Positions 1 through 9,562 of a stretch of DNA of 52,994 bases are shown piece by piece. The position numbers and the translations under genes were made by a program. How positions within the stretch are numbered: the first letter of the stretch is position 1; each line of letters opens with the position of its first letter. A model generated the notes under the pieces. That model was not told where the DNA came from. It saw nothing but the letters and a program-made list of their open reading frames with translations, and searched no databases. This DNA is from Amanita rubescens (lineage: Eukaryota > Basidiomycota > Agaricomycetes > Agaricales > Amanitaceae), in NCBI GenBank assembly GCA_015039365.1, contig WION01000364.1:1-52994 (forward strand), in the 5' to 3' direction.

Positions 1-1005
1 ATTAACTACGCACAGACCAGACCATGGCACTTGCAATTATGACATCGATCACCAGAGAGATGGATGCCCATGCCTGAAAAGTTGTTCGTCTCAGCCAAAC
101 AAGCGCCGTTCGATAGGTCGAGTCGCTCACGAGTACGGTATAACCAATGCTACCACTGCCACTACCAGCAATAATATAAAGTGCGGGACCGAAGGTTAAC
201 GATGGCGCCATAACGATGATGACAATAAGTTCTAATATAATTAACTATAGCAAGAGGGAGGTAGCATTGGAACGGAGTATAATTTCAGACCCTCGTACCA
301 TCACAATACACCACGAAATATATTTAAGTTTGCCAAGGGCTCGAATACGATGGGCGTACATAGCTTGCGTTAGAAATGCGACTACAAATGTTCAAAAATT
401 TTATCCTTATACGGAGGGACTTCCGAGTCATGATACGTACTGGATGTAATTTCGATTATTGTTAACAATAATGCGAATACGTTGAAGTAGGTTCATTTGA
501 CGCGCAGTGCGTCATGCGTACCTGCACCAAGTAACCTGAAGCCGTTATGACGTACCTATTGCTCCGCATACTGGGATGAGTATCGATAAAAATCTTTCTC
601 TGGGAGAGTGAAAAAGATACGTCCCAGATCATATACCAATAAGATAGTATAGACTGTCTCCGTCACATAGACAAGGTGTACGACCGTTTTCAATAGCCGC
701 GGATCCTGGGGAAAATATATATAATACAGATCTGCATTGAAAAAGATTGGCAACGCCTCGAAAAGTCGACATGAGAAGACATACAAAATTGCACAGTTAA
801 GACCCCATATAGGAACAGGTTGAACAGGTTGCCAACAAACTGAAGTTGATATTATCTATGCTACCATTTGGTAGAGTAATGAATATGCGGTGCTTACCAT
901 TGGCACACCGACAGTGCTGAGGATAGCGTCACGGTAACTTGTGTATTGGATTCAGAAACAAGAAGTAAGAGATCTACATGAGGCACACCTTGGGAATACG
1001 CTCAT
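1..1005 (-). CDS. DUF6534-type seven-TM membrane protein (partial, cut at window start)
   Basis: I read the start as the ATG at 1005, with a six-codon first exon (MSVFP...) followed by an intron ending just before 'YRDAILSTVG'. Later exons give 'FNLFLYGVLTVQFYLYY', 'RLLKTVVHLVYVTETVYTIL' (about 780-590), 'LTQAMYAHRIRALGK' (about 390-340) and 'FQAWASISLVIDVIIASAM' (about 95-15). The series of hydrophobic segments, the VQ-x-YLYY and YAHRI motifs and the late 'ID-VIIASAMVW' helix match the basidiomycete DUF6534 family as I know it. The family has no established biochemical role; it is a predicted multi-pass membrane protein. The C-terminal exons lie outside the window. The 560-390 part is uncertain: the frame there meets a TAG just before a good GT donor, so the exon boundary must lie slightly upstream, or the gene is damaged. 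Confidence 0.55.
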
Positions 1006-1837
1006 GGAGGGGATGCAGCACGATAAATCATGCTAGGATGTACTATTTATTATATCTACAACCGGGGCGGATATTAACTGGAAGTTGAAACGTTGATTCA
1101 TGATGCGGAGGCACGGCGCCGTCCAAGCACTGGTACTAGCATGAGTCAAGAAGCAACGAGCGTCCCGAAAACTCAATGCACAGAAGGCAAAGCGGCAGTG
1201 CCATCCGATTGATATACGGATTGCTGTGCGCTCAGTGCGCTGGCATGATGGAAGGAGGGTTGTGACGTACGAGCAGATCAAGTAGATCGGAACAAGGGTT
1301 CGAGAATCCTTCTTATTTATTCCACAGCATTTCGTGAGGACCCTGTTCGCGCCCGTATTCTGAACATGCATGTGCAAAGAATCCATCATTTCACAAGGAA
1401 AGTACCATGGTTTCCCAATGTGCGTATATCAAGGCCTAATCACCGTCAGCAGTACCACTTCAAAATTTCTGCCTCAAACACGAGCGTCGTCACTTTTTCT
1501 AGAGAAACCGTTCGGGGTGCCAGCCGTATCTGTGATAGTTGCGTTGGACATGTTTTGCATGCTGTTGATCTTCGTTTGCAGTAAAATCGGTTGATTGCGG
1601 GGCGGCCTTCATTACCGTCGCAGATGCATTACACCGCATGAGATGCTAGTGGACTGAAACAGCCCTGACAAGACAGTCAACCTCAAGTAAGGGGGAAAAA
1701 GTACGAAAGGCGGTCAAACTAGAACCCCGTCTGGCGGGGGCTACTCTCTAAAACCCTCCACTATTACAGGTTGCAGGTGACATGGCTGGCTCAAGCAAAT
1801 AGCATTGAAGAGATGAACGTGTAACGGATGAGTGTGA
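1006..1837. other. Intergenic stretch, no gene recognised
   Basis: About 830 bp between the start of the DUF6534 gene and the stop of the methyltransferase gene. Short open frames exist on both strands (for example 1033-1389 minus and 1366-1594 plus), but their translations show no known domain, no plausible splice partners and mixed composition. It probably holds the DUF6534 promoter and the 3' UTR of the methyltransferase. Confidence 0.5.
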
Positions 1838-2853
1838 TTATGCCTTATGTGCAATCACAATCCAGGTCTGGTACGGATATTCGAAGATGCCTGCGCCCTC
1901 GTCAATCCACACTCGGTCCTCACCTCTGGCAACTATCTCCTGGACATCATTCGCTACTTTCGACTTTGCGTTCTCTCCTAATACCGCGATGTAGCTCTTG
2001 CTGCAGGCTCGATTGACCACGATATCAGCCGTCGCAGGGAATGTGACCGGCCAGAGTTTCTCAACGGACTCTGAGAAAAATTTCTGATACGAAGGTGTCT
2101 CGTAAACTTTCTTCCATAGCATGAGCCGGAACTGCGGTGAACCTTCTTCGTGCCGTTCAATACGATCCCGCAACTGCGCGACCCATCTAGCGCGACTTCT
2201 GTCGGAGAAGGTGAATCAAAATTTCACACGATCAGCAATTATGGGTTACCGATCCTCCAGGTTCCATACGAAAGTCACATTTCCAGTTGGTTTAAGGATG
2301 CGAGCAAACTCAGCGGAGGCACGGTCATAATCCGGGCACCAATGGAAAGCCTGCCTAATTGATGACAACCCTGAAAGTGGAAACATAATTATACATACCT
2401 GGGCTACCACGATTATATCAGCCCATCCGTCATCTATACCAGTGCGATCGAACATCCCATCGTGGACTGTGACGCGCTTGTCGGTAACATTTTTGGAGAA
2501 TTCAGTTCTCATTCCTGGGCTGGGCTCGATTGCCTTCAGCTGTCCGATATCGGAGGACCACCTGGGATGGGCGAGGAGAGCCTGTGTGAAGATACCGGTA
2601 CCAGAACCAATTCTAGTCTCAGGGTTAGGATAGGCTAGGACAATTTTTATATTGCACAAACTCTACAATATTGAATGGAGGCTTTGATCTCACGGCATCA
2701 CGGATATAGTTGAGCACGGCGGGGATGTAAGACGGGCGAGCTCTGAGATGATCCATATAATATTGGGATCAAGAAGAGAAGAACGTACCTGTGATAGAGT
2801 TCGTTAGTTCCTGTGGCAAAGCCGCTTTCAGCGATGTGATGTACAGAAGACAT
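1838..2853 (-). CDS. Class I SAM-dependent methyltransferase (type 11, Tmt1/Crg1-like)
   Basis: The spliced protein is about 290 residues in five exons. The start at 2853 gives 'MSSVHHIAESGF', then an intron after 'NELYHR'. Motif I, the SAM-binding loop 'EIGSGTGIFT', is at about residues 49-58 and is created by splicing out a 49 bp intron. An acidic post-I position follows in 'LKAIEPSPGM', then 'ADIIVVAQAFHW' (motif II region) and 'ARILKPTGNVTFVWN' (motif III). The family, related to yeast trans-aconitate methyltransferase and Crg1, methylates small acids or lipids. The substrate here cannot be read from sequence. It lies head-to-head with the sphingoid base kinase gene, with 79 bp between start codons, so the two probably share a promoter. 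All four introns keep the frame, so the gene appears intact. Confidence 0.8.
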
Positions 2854-2932
2854 GATGATGCGGTTGATACTTTAGTTCGGCACCGAGTGACAAGGTACTA
2901 CTGCGCCGGCTATTTCTTTCTTCCTGAGCATT

Positions 2933-4843
2933 ATGGGACAGAACGAAATCTCCATTCGACTCTCGTCTGGAGGTATTATCGCCTTCAACTTGACTGAAGA
3001 CGCGCTAACGCTGTCAACAATCGGGACACGCCGTTTGTCAGGCAGCCAGGTCAAACTCACCGTTCCGCACCGTCAAGTATTAAACGCATGCTTCAGACCT
3101 GCCGATGGAACTCTGCACGTCGCCTTCGTGGCGAGGCATAAGGATACTAAAAAATTCTATCTTTACCGGTATTATGGTTCAGTGAACGAAGCTTCAACTA
3201 ATTCCGCGTCAGAGTGGGTGGAGGGGCTAATGCATGCTGCGTATGAAGGTGCTTTTTTTTGGCTTACCTACTCCTGGCCAAACGTCTCAATCCTTCGCAG
3301 GGGCCGGAATCAGCCGTTCTCGAAGGTTACGCATCCTTGTCAACCCACACGGCGGTACTGTACGTGTCCACCGCACCTAATTCGGAATAAGGCTGATCTC
3401 ATTTATGTAGGGAAAAGCTGCTATCGTCTTCTCCAAGAAGATTGAGCCCATACTGCGGACTGCCGGTTGCATCATAGACTTGACCAGTAAGCACTCTTCG
3501 TTGTCGTCCACAGTACGTGCTGACGTTGCCCGGCAGAGACGACTCACAGTGGTCATGCTTATGAGATTGCCAAAGAACTCTCTGTTGACGATTACGATGC
3601 TCTAGTTACGGTATCTGGTGACGGACTTGTCCATGAGGTAATGAATGGTTTTGCAAATCATCCTAATCCTCAAAAGGCCTTCAACATTCCAATTGCTCCT
3701 ATTCCGTGTGGTTCTGGCAATGGGTTGTCACTCAACTTATTGGGAGAGCGGGTGCGCGTCACTTGGTAGCATAATTTAAATTGTCTTATTCCTTCTTAGG
3801 ACGGCTTTGATGCGGTTCTTGCAACACTAAACGCGATCAAGGGTAGATGCCTCTCAATAACCTTACTTTTCGTTCTCATAATTCGCAGGACTTCCTATGC
3901 GAGTGGACACTTTTTCCGTCACGCAGAACAATAAGCGTACTATGTCGTTCATGTCGCAAGCTTTGGGTTTAATGGCAGATCTTGATCTTGGAACGGAACA
4001 TCTCCGCTGGATGGGCGATACTAGATTCATGGTGGGACTTCTTTATGGGAGTGAGTTGATACATGCTTGCCGTCTTCTAGCACTTACCCCTACTCTCTGG
4101 CAGTCTTGTTGCTAAAACCATGTCCCGTGCGCTTATCGTATAAGGCAGCAGAGACAGACAAATTTAAGATGTTGGAAGCCCTCCAAGCGCGACGTGCTCT
4201 GGATCAACGGACCGCTACGACAGAAGCAAGAATGGAGGGAGGACTTCCACCGTTACAATATTCGATAGAAGATGAAGAAGACTGGACAACGCTTGACGAG
4301 CCTTTGCTATATGTATATGCCGGAAAGGGCCCATACGTAGGGAGGTAATGAACGCATCTTTGACTACCTTGGCTTTTGATTGAAACTACCCTCAGGGATT
4401 ATATGGCATTCCCCGTATCTCTACCTGACGACGGGTTGATTGACATTGTGGCGATGCCAGTGGTGCGTTCGTTTAGACAGTATTATGCAATACGTGCTCA
4501 TTTTATAAAGGTATCCCGTTCTCATATGCTGCGTGCCTTGTCCGTGGCAGCAAATGGCGAAAGCTTCTGGCATCCGAAGGTGACGTCCAAATCAGCTCAT
4601 AGTAACGTTTTTTTAATAATGCCTGCGCAGCTTCATTACATTAAAGCTCGTGCGTATCGCATCGAGCCCTTGAAGAACCGCGGAAATCTATCAGTAGACG
4701 GAGAAGCTATGCCATTCGAAAAATTCCAGGTTGAAGTACATACCAGATTGGCAACTCTGCTTAGTCTGCACGGCTCCTATGTAGCTGATTTTCCATCATC
4801 TGGGAAAAAGCAACGTAAGTGGGCCGGCGGGAGTCAGAGGTAG
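2933..4843 (+). CDS. LCB4: Sphingoid long-chain base kinase (diacylglycerol kinase catalytic fold)
   Basis: Ten exons with nine introns of about 46-60 bp give a protein of roughly 480 residues. It should phosphorylate sphingosine-type long-chain bases at the membrane. The DGK-type catalytic fold is clear: 'LRILVNPHGGT' at about 115-125, then after a splice 'GKAAIVFSKKIEPIL', the nucleotide-binding 'SGDGLVHEVMNG' at about 177-188, and 'PIPCGSGNGLS' near 205. Downstream are 'MSQALGLMADLDLGTEHLRWMGD' in two parts, an acidic insert, 'FPVSLPDDGLIDIVAMP' and the end segment 'MPFEKFQVEVHTRL', as in fungal LCB4/LCB5 enzymes. The N-terminal ~100 residues are a separate PH-like segment common in fungal members. 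The exact 3' end after 'LLSLHG' is less certain. DAG or ceramide kinase is less likely, because the closing 'FEKFQVEVH' block is typical of LCB kinases. Confidence 0.85.
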
Positions 4844-5591
4844 TATGGTTGCGGTGCGTTAGTAAGCTATTGGTAAACCTTTGTATCTACCGTTTACTTA
4901 GATTGTGGGATTTGGTATTAGTGTTATTGGTACTAGTAGTGTTGTTGGTCGTAGTATAATATAGCGTGGCACCTACGATTTCTACAAACCTCAGCTTTCG
5001 TGAGGTCGATGGACCCGTTTCTTGTTTCGTTTTTAGAGGCGCATGTATAATTTGTCGGACGAGCGTAAAATAGTGCCTGCTGTGGCGGAAGCGTCGAAAG
5101 GTTTCTGCCGAAGTGGGCGTTTTTCCATCCGATCATGGCAAGATTGACACAGGGCACTAGGTCGGCGTTTGCAGTGGTCGGCTATAGAGCTTTACCAGTC
5201 GATTTTTCGCCCCAAGGTCCGACATTTGATTATCAAAATCTTTAAGTAACACGAAGCGAGCAGCTCAAACGGCGTCCCCGCTTGCCAGTGCTAGAAGTGC
5301 CAAGAGTCCACGCGCCTAGGAATTAAGATGGCAGTCAACCCCATCTTGTATCTAGCTTGTCCACGCTCTCAGCCAGTACCCAATCAACACCTTGACCTTC
5401 TCTGAGGCCCGACTTCGCTCTCATGTATAAACTCCACGAGTCTTCACCCTCTTCCGTGGGTATTCTCAGGGTCTCTGACCTGCTGGGAACCAAAGACGTG
5501 TTTTTGGGACTGATGTAGGAAAGGGGCGTGTTGGTTACCGAATGCGAGACGACTGCGACAAAAGGTGGGGCGTGTTCCGCTTCGTTTGTGT
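4844..5591. other. Convergent intergenic stretch, no gene recognised
   Basis: About 750 bp between the 3' ends of the LCB kinase and Rpp40 genes. The left part is T/G-rich with repeated 'ttgttggt/tagtagt' runs near 4910-4960. The open frame at 4933-5157 minus has no recognisable domain. I expect only two 3' UTRs and spacer here. Confidence 0.5.
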
Positions 5592-6819
5592 TCAGGCATG
5601 AGCTATAGTGACATTGGTAAATACATGGGCTTCAATTTGCTTTGTTACCCACATCGTAGTATTGATTACAAGTTGAACGAATGCAGGGCAAATTAATCCT
5701 TGCCATCGTATATGGGTCAAGCATCCTGGCGTTGACGGAGGCGGCTTGTATAGGGCGACGTAAGGATCCACACGGTCATTGATCTTGAGTCTGCATATTC
5801 CGTTTATTAATAGAACATGAATTTAATATGGACGAGCGTACCGTTGGGCACCCAAGCAGGCCATTCCAACCCATTCAAACAACGAGTGAATTTCCTCGTT
5901 CCAATCTTCTATGTCGTCTTCTGCCTCTCTCTCGGGGAATTGCCTCAACTCGACATCAGGAACGCGCACGTTCCGTATTTTTTGAACCTGAGCCTTTATG
6001 TTCATTATATCCGACTGTTCGATGGACGAAGAAAGGGGATGCAATATTGTTCCTAGTTCTTGAGGTGAAAATTAGAGATCGTTCTACGCGAAGTGGACTG
6101 CGTACCTCTGCAGCAATATATAACATTCCACCCTCCAAGTCCCATCTCCTCCTCACGTCGCTTATCCCAAGCCTTAAGCGCAACATGTCTTCTAGCGACA
6201 ATGCCTGGAGTATCCGTTCCTCTCCTTAGCGAAAATTGGACGACTATCCTATAATCGTCAGCAGCTTGTAACCTCAGACAACGTATCGTTCGTACCACGC
6301 TCGTGTTTCAGACGCTTCTTGAAAGGCAGAGGTTTGCCTACAATGCCCAGCTGCTCGTACGTATCTTTTGACAGAAATAGCGTAACGATTCCCCGCGAGT
6401 CGATGCACCACACGTCATCTATGTTCTTATCTCTGCTTAACATCAAAAAATTGCTATCCGTATTTGTGAGCACACAGATACTTTTTCGGCAAAAGGTTCA
6501 AACCTTTGTGTTTCCAGCGTATGGATGAAAGCGCTGGGATTTTCGACCAGCTCTGAAAGCTTGAAGGTACCTTTTGCATAGCAGGTCTTGTGTTGCGTGA
6601 GTGTTGTCTCTAGGGCCGGATTTTCAGGAAATATGACCTCGAGCTGAATGTAGTCAGTCTACTAGTGTGGACACTTTGAATATCACATACTCGCCGTGTG
6701 AAGGGATGACAGTTAGCCAAAAGCGACAATTTATTTGAGGTAAACGCGCCTGGGGTGACCTTGACCCGGGAGTGTTCATAATCATTCATATACATAGACG
6801 CGACGCGGGCGTTCTCCAT
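5592..6819 (-). CDS. RPP40: RNase P/MRP protein subunit Rpp40-like
   Basis: Six exons. The start is the ATG at 6819 (in-frame ATGs also at codons 9 and 11), beginning 'MENARVASMYMNDYEHSRV'. Conserved stretches are 'VWCIDSRGIVTLFLSKDTYE' followed by 'QLGIVGKPLPF', then 'TPGIVARRHVALKAWDKRR', 'RNVRVPDVELRQFPE' and 'EIHSLFEWVGMACLGAQR'. A last exon, easily missed, starts after a 51 bp intron with 'INDRVDPYVALYKPP' and ends at the TGA at 5592. The WLxLxxLGAxR / NDRVDPYxxxY block is the signature of the fungal Rpp40 family, a protein component of nuclear RNase P, which matures tRNA 5' ends, and of RNase MRP. One splice site (after 'KVSV') is a weaker guess. The start codon overlaps that of the divergent HTD2 gene. 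Confidence 0.72.
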
Positions 6820-7875
6820 GTACAGGAGCCTAGTCCAACCAACGAGAGGCATCCGACTCGAACGCCCATACTCGACGCGGCTCACACCTAGCCAACTCAA
6901 GGCGCTCGACGAATGGATAAAATCGCCCAGCAAGCTCATTCTCTCTGATACAATCAGCCGTGAACATCTTTCTGATTTGTACATCACCCTCCCTACACGC
7001 GACGGCACTCGCAAGCCGTATGAAGAGCCGGAGGACTCCCAACCTGTCCAGTATGGCCATCATCTTGCCTTTTTTCGTCCTCGCACTCCAGAGTCTATGT
7101 TGAAGATGGATGGTACTGACCCCGTACTGTGTCCTCCCAGCTCACCTTTCGCCCGCCGGATGTGGGCCGGTGGTAAGTTCGAGTGGAATAACGCCAATCC
7201 CTTGCTCGTTGGCTCAAGAGCGACGGCATCATTCTCTGTCGCATCTGTGGCTAAGAAAGGGTTCGAAAACGGGAAACCTATGGTCTTTGTTAATCAGAAG
7301 ATCGACATTGTCCAAGAAGGAACCTTGGAGCCTTCTGTCACCGAAATTAGGTCTCACGTCTATCTACCTGAAAACTCAAGACCTAGTGACAAGCCACGCG
7401 AAGGTAAAAGTGGTTTCTCGGAGGGTAGTGCAACCATATCTCATTCCGTTCTTAGTCAATGATATACCTTCTAAGCCCGACTTCTCGTTCACATACCGAC
7501 CTACTCCCACAACTCTCTTCCGGTTTTCCGCGCTCACGTTCAACGGGCATCATATCCACCTTGACAAAGATTGCACGCGTATCCATGATGGGTATCCAGG
7601 TTTGTGCTCTGATACTGCTCATGTACACAAGTTCACCTCTTCCAGAACGACTCGTCCATGGGCCTTTAACCGCCCTGATGCTGCTCGAGACGGCTGCTTT
7701 CCATAACCCGGGTCTGATGCTCAAGTCATTAGAGTACAGAGCCACCAATCCGATGTTTGTGAACCGCGAGATGACAATAAATGGGACATGGCTTGATGAC
7801 TCGACAGCCAGGTTATGGTGCATGGATGAGAAAGGGGTTGTTGGTATGGTCGGTTCGGTAGAGAAGGCTAACTGA
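6818..7875 (+). CDS. HTD2: Mitochondrial 3-hydroxyacyl-thioester dehydratase (Htd2, hotdog fold)
   Basis: Three exons encode about 315 residues. The start at 6818 gives an arginine-rich N-terminus with almost no acid (MYRSLVQPTRGIRLERPYST), a good mitochondrial presequence. The body contains 'LILSDTISREHLSDLYITLP', 'GHHLAFFRP', 'RMWAGGKFEW' and 'GSRATASFSV', and, after an intron at about 7400-7451, 'TLFRFSALTFNGHHIHLDKD'. That last segment is the MaoC/hotdog hydratase motif with the catalytic Asp/His region. A second intron precedes 'LVHGPLTALMLLE'. Htd2 dehydrates 3-hydroxyacyl-ACP in mitochondrial type II fatty acid synthesis, which supplies octanoyl groups for lipoate. It diverges from Rpp40 with overlapping start codons, and its 3' end meets the end of the PRCC-type gene on the other strand. 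Confidence 0.85.
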
Positions 7876-9199
7876 ATGACATTGGTAAATATGGGTGAAA
7901 AAGATGGCTCACAGCTATTGGAAAGTGTTAAAAGCCTAGGCAGACGTGTCAATTTCTGGTCCTTAGTGGAAAAGAGTGCTTTACCGTATTTGTTGCCGGC
8001 CTCTTTCCTGTTTCTTCGGCCCTCGGCAATCTTTTCTTCCAAAGACTCCCGATTTTGATACGCATCCCTCAAGAGGGTAGCAAGTTGGTGTCTCGTTTTT
8101 GCGATGCCACTCATCTTGCTTGCCTAGAAGTCCCAATCGGCAGGTGTTATGACGGGGAGAATGTATTGACTTACTGTCAGCTTCATATTAGGAGCTTCTG
8201 GCCCTGCTCCCGCGCCCCTCGTAAGTGCCTTTCTATCCTCTCTTTCTTTATATTCTACACGCGCTCTTTCCATCTCCTTCTGAGTATCGACGTCTTGCAC
8301 AGAGCTAGAATCATATCCCTCAAAGCCTTTGGCAGTGCCTTTCTCAAGAGCGCGTACGTGGGCATCATATTCATCTTGCCACGTTTTGAGGAAGGTTGCG
8401 TAGTAGGCCGAATCATACGCAGCCCATGAACCCGAAGGAAGTTGGTAGTAACCTGGATATGGATCTGTTGGGGTCGGTTCGGGGGGTTGGTATGTTGGCA
8501 CTTCAGGGGCAGTGGAGTATTTATTCTCAGTCGCCGGCGTTGTTGATGGTCGCGACGGCAAAGAACTGGGAGCAGAACCTAGAAACCCTCCGGCGTTATT
8601 TTACAGTAGTTGGATTACTGGGTTGACGCACCTAAAGCAAAGAAATCGATGGATGTCGGCTTGCGGGGCACAGCAAGCTTTGAGGATGCATTTAGTTCGT
8701 TCTCCAAGGAAATGTTTGCCTTTCCTTTCGCTAGTGATGGGGGAAGAAGTGAGGTTGAGGCCAAGTCGTTTGTTCTGTCCGAGGCGAGCGTGCCGCTCGT
8801 CTCCTGGTCATTCCCGGACTGCGATGGAATTGAACGGGAGGAATTGAATACAAGGCCAGGACCAGATTTACCGCCAAGGACGCGCTGCGGAACCGGCGCT
8901 GCTTGTTTTGGAGCTGGAAGCATCGATAACAGCGACGACGCACCAGAGCCGGTTGTGCGTGCCCTCTTGGCAGGCGGCTCATCGTACTCATTATCGACGG
9001 AGGCTGGTAAGCTGGGTAGTCCGATAGTGATTTTCTTGGGCCGCTTCGCTTTGGACGTCGCGATCACTGTTGCATCTGTTGCCTTCGGAGCAGGCGACGC
9101 AGTGAGCAACGTTCTTTCTGCATTGACATTTGTAATAGGTTTGGCAGAGTCTTCACGCTCGCCTTCACTGCCGCTGCCGTAGTCTTCAACACCAAGCAT
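7868..9199 (-). CDS. PRCC-type protein (mitotic checkpoint regulator / MAD2B-interacting domain)
   Basis: The start at 9199 gives 'MLGVEDYGSGSEGERED', a typical opening for this family, followed by low-complexity Ser/Pro/Lys-rich sequence with nuclear-localisation-like 'SKAKRPKK'. A 'PTSIDFFALGS' motif bridges the first intron. A tyrosine/proline-rich segment with 'GYYQLPSGSWAAYD' follows, and then the diagnostic C-terminal block 'KTRHQLATLLRDAYQNRE' continuing 'SLEEKIAEGRRNRKEAGNKYG'. That block is the PRCC C-terminal domain, described in animals as binding MAD2B and linked to mRNA processing and checkpoint control. The last few codons are uncertain because a GT donor follows 'KYG'. One reading stops at 7868, overlapping the last 8 bases of the convergent HTD2 gene. 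An open frame continues upstream to 9481, but those residues do not fit the family. Confidence 0.75.
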
Positions 9200-9562
9200 G
9201 ATGAGGTCAGTTGTCAAAATGGCAATAGCCTCATGTACATAAATAAGAACAGTGGCAAACACACACGCAGCATCAAGTTCATGATTTCGAAGAGACAGCC
9301 AGACTTCAATGGACGAAAGAAGTATATAGGACACCACCAAGTCAGCCACCGACAAGGTCATCCACTTTAGTAGAGATAGATACTGGCCGTTCAGAAACGT
9401 ACATCTCCCCGCGAGAGGTAAGCTAGTTTTAGGCCGAATTGACCCTTGGTCCTGGAGCGCAAGTAAAGAAATCTGCAACAAGCAGCCATGTCCATCCTAT
9501 ATATTATTATACTATGTACCATTTATGCCACTACAAAGGAAGGTATGATGGTAACGAATGTC
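9200..9562. other. Spacer between glucan synthase 3' end and PRCC-type gene start
   Basis: 363 bp. An open minus-strand frame runs through it in phase with the PRCC-type gene and encodes hydrophobic residues. It looks like 5' UTR rather than coding sequence, because the family's usual start is the Met at 9199. No separate gene is seen. Confidence 0.45.

Noticed and set aside
1290..1312. tRNA T-arm-like 'ggttcgagaatcc'
   Set aside because: The loop has the wrong length and no acceptor, D or anticodon stems pair around it.
1033..1389. Open frame of 118 codons on the minus strand
   Set aside because: No recognisable domain, no splice partners and irregular composition; probably chance.
4933..5157. 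74-codon minus-strand frame between LCB kinase and RPP40
   Set aside because: No domain, no conserved splice context; likely UTR or spacer.
6492..6512. T-arm-like hairpin 'aaaggttcaaacctttg'
   Set aside because: It lies inside the Rpp40 coding exon and no tRNA cloverleaf can be drawn.
7110..7706. 198-codon plus-strand frame overlapping HTD2
   Set aside because: It is an out-of-frame shadow of HTD2 exons and introns.
9200..9481. N-terminal extension of the PRCC-type protein
   Set aside because: The open frame is in phase but hydrophobic and unlike the family, which starts at 'MLGVEDYG'.
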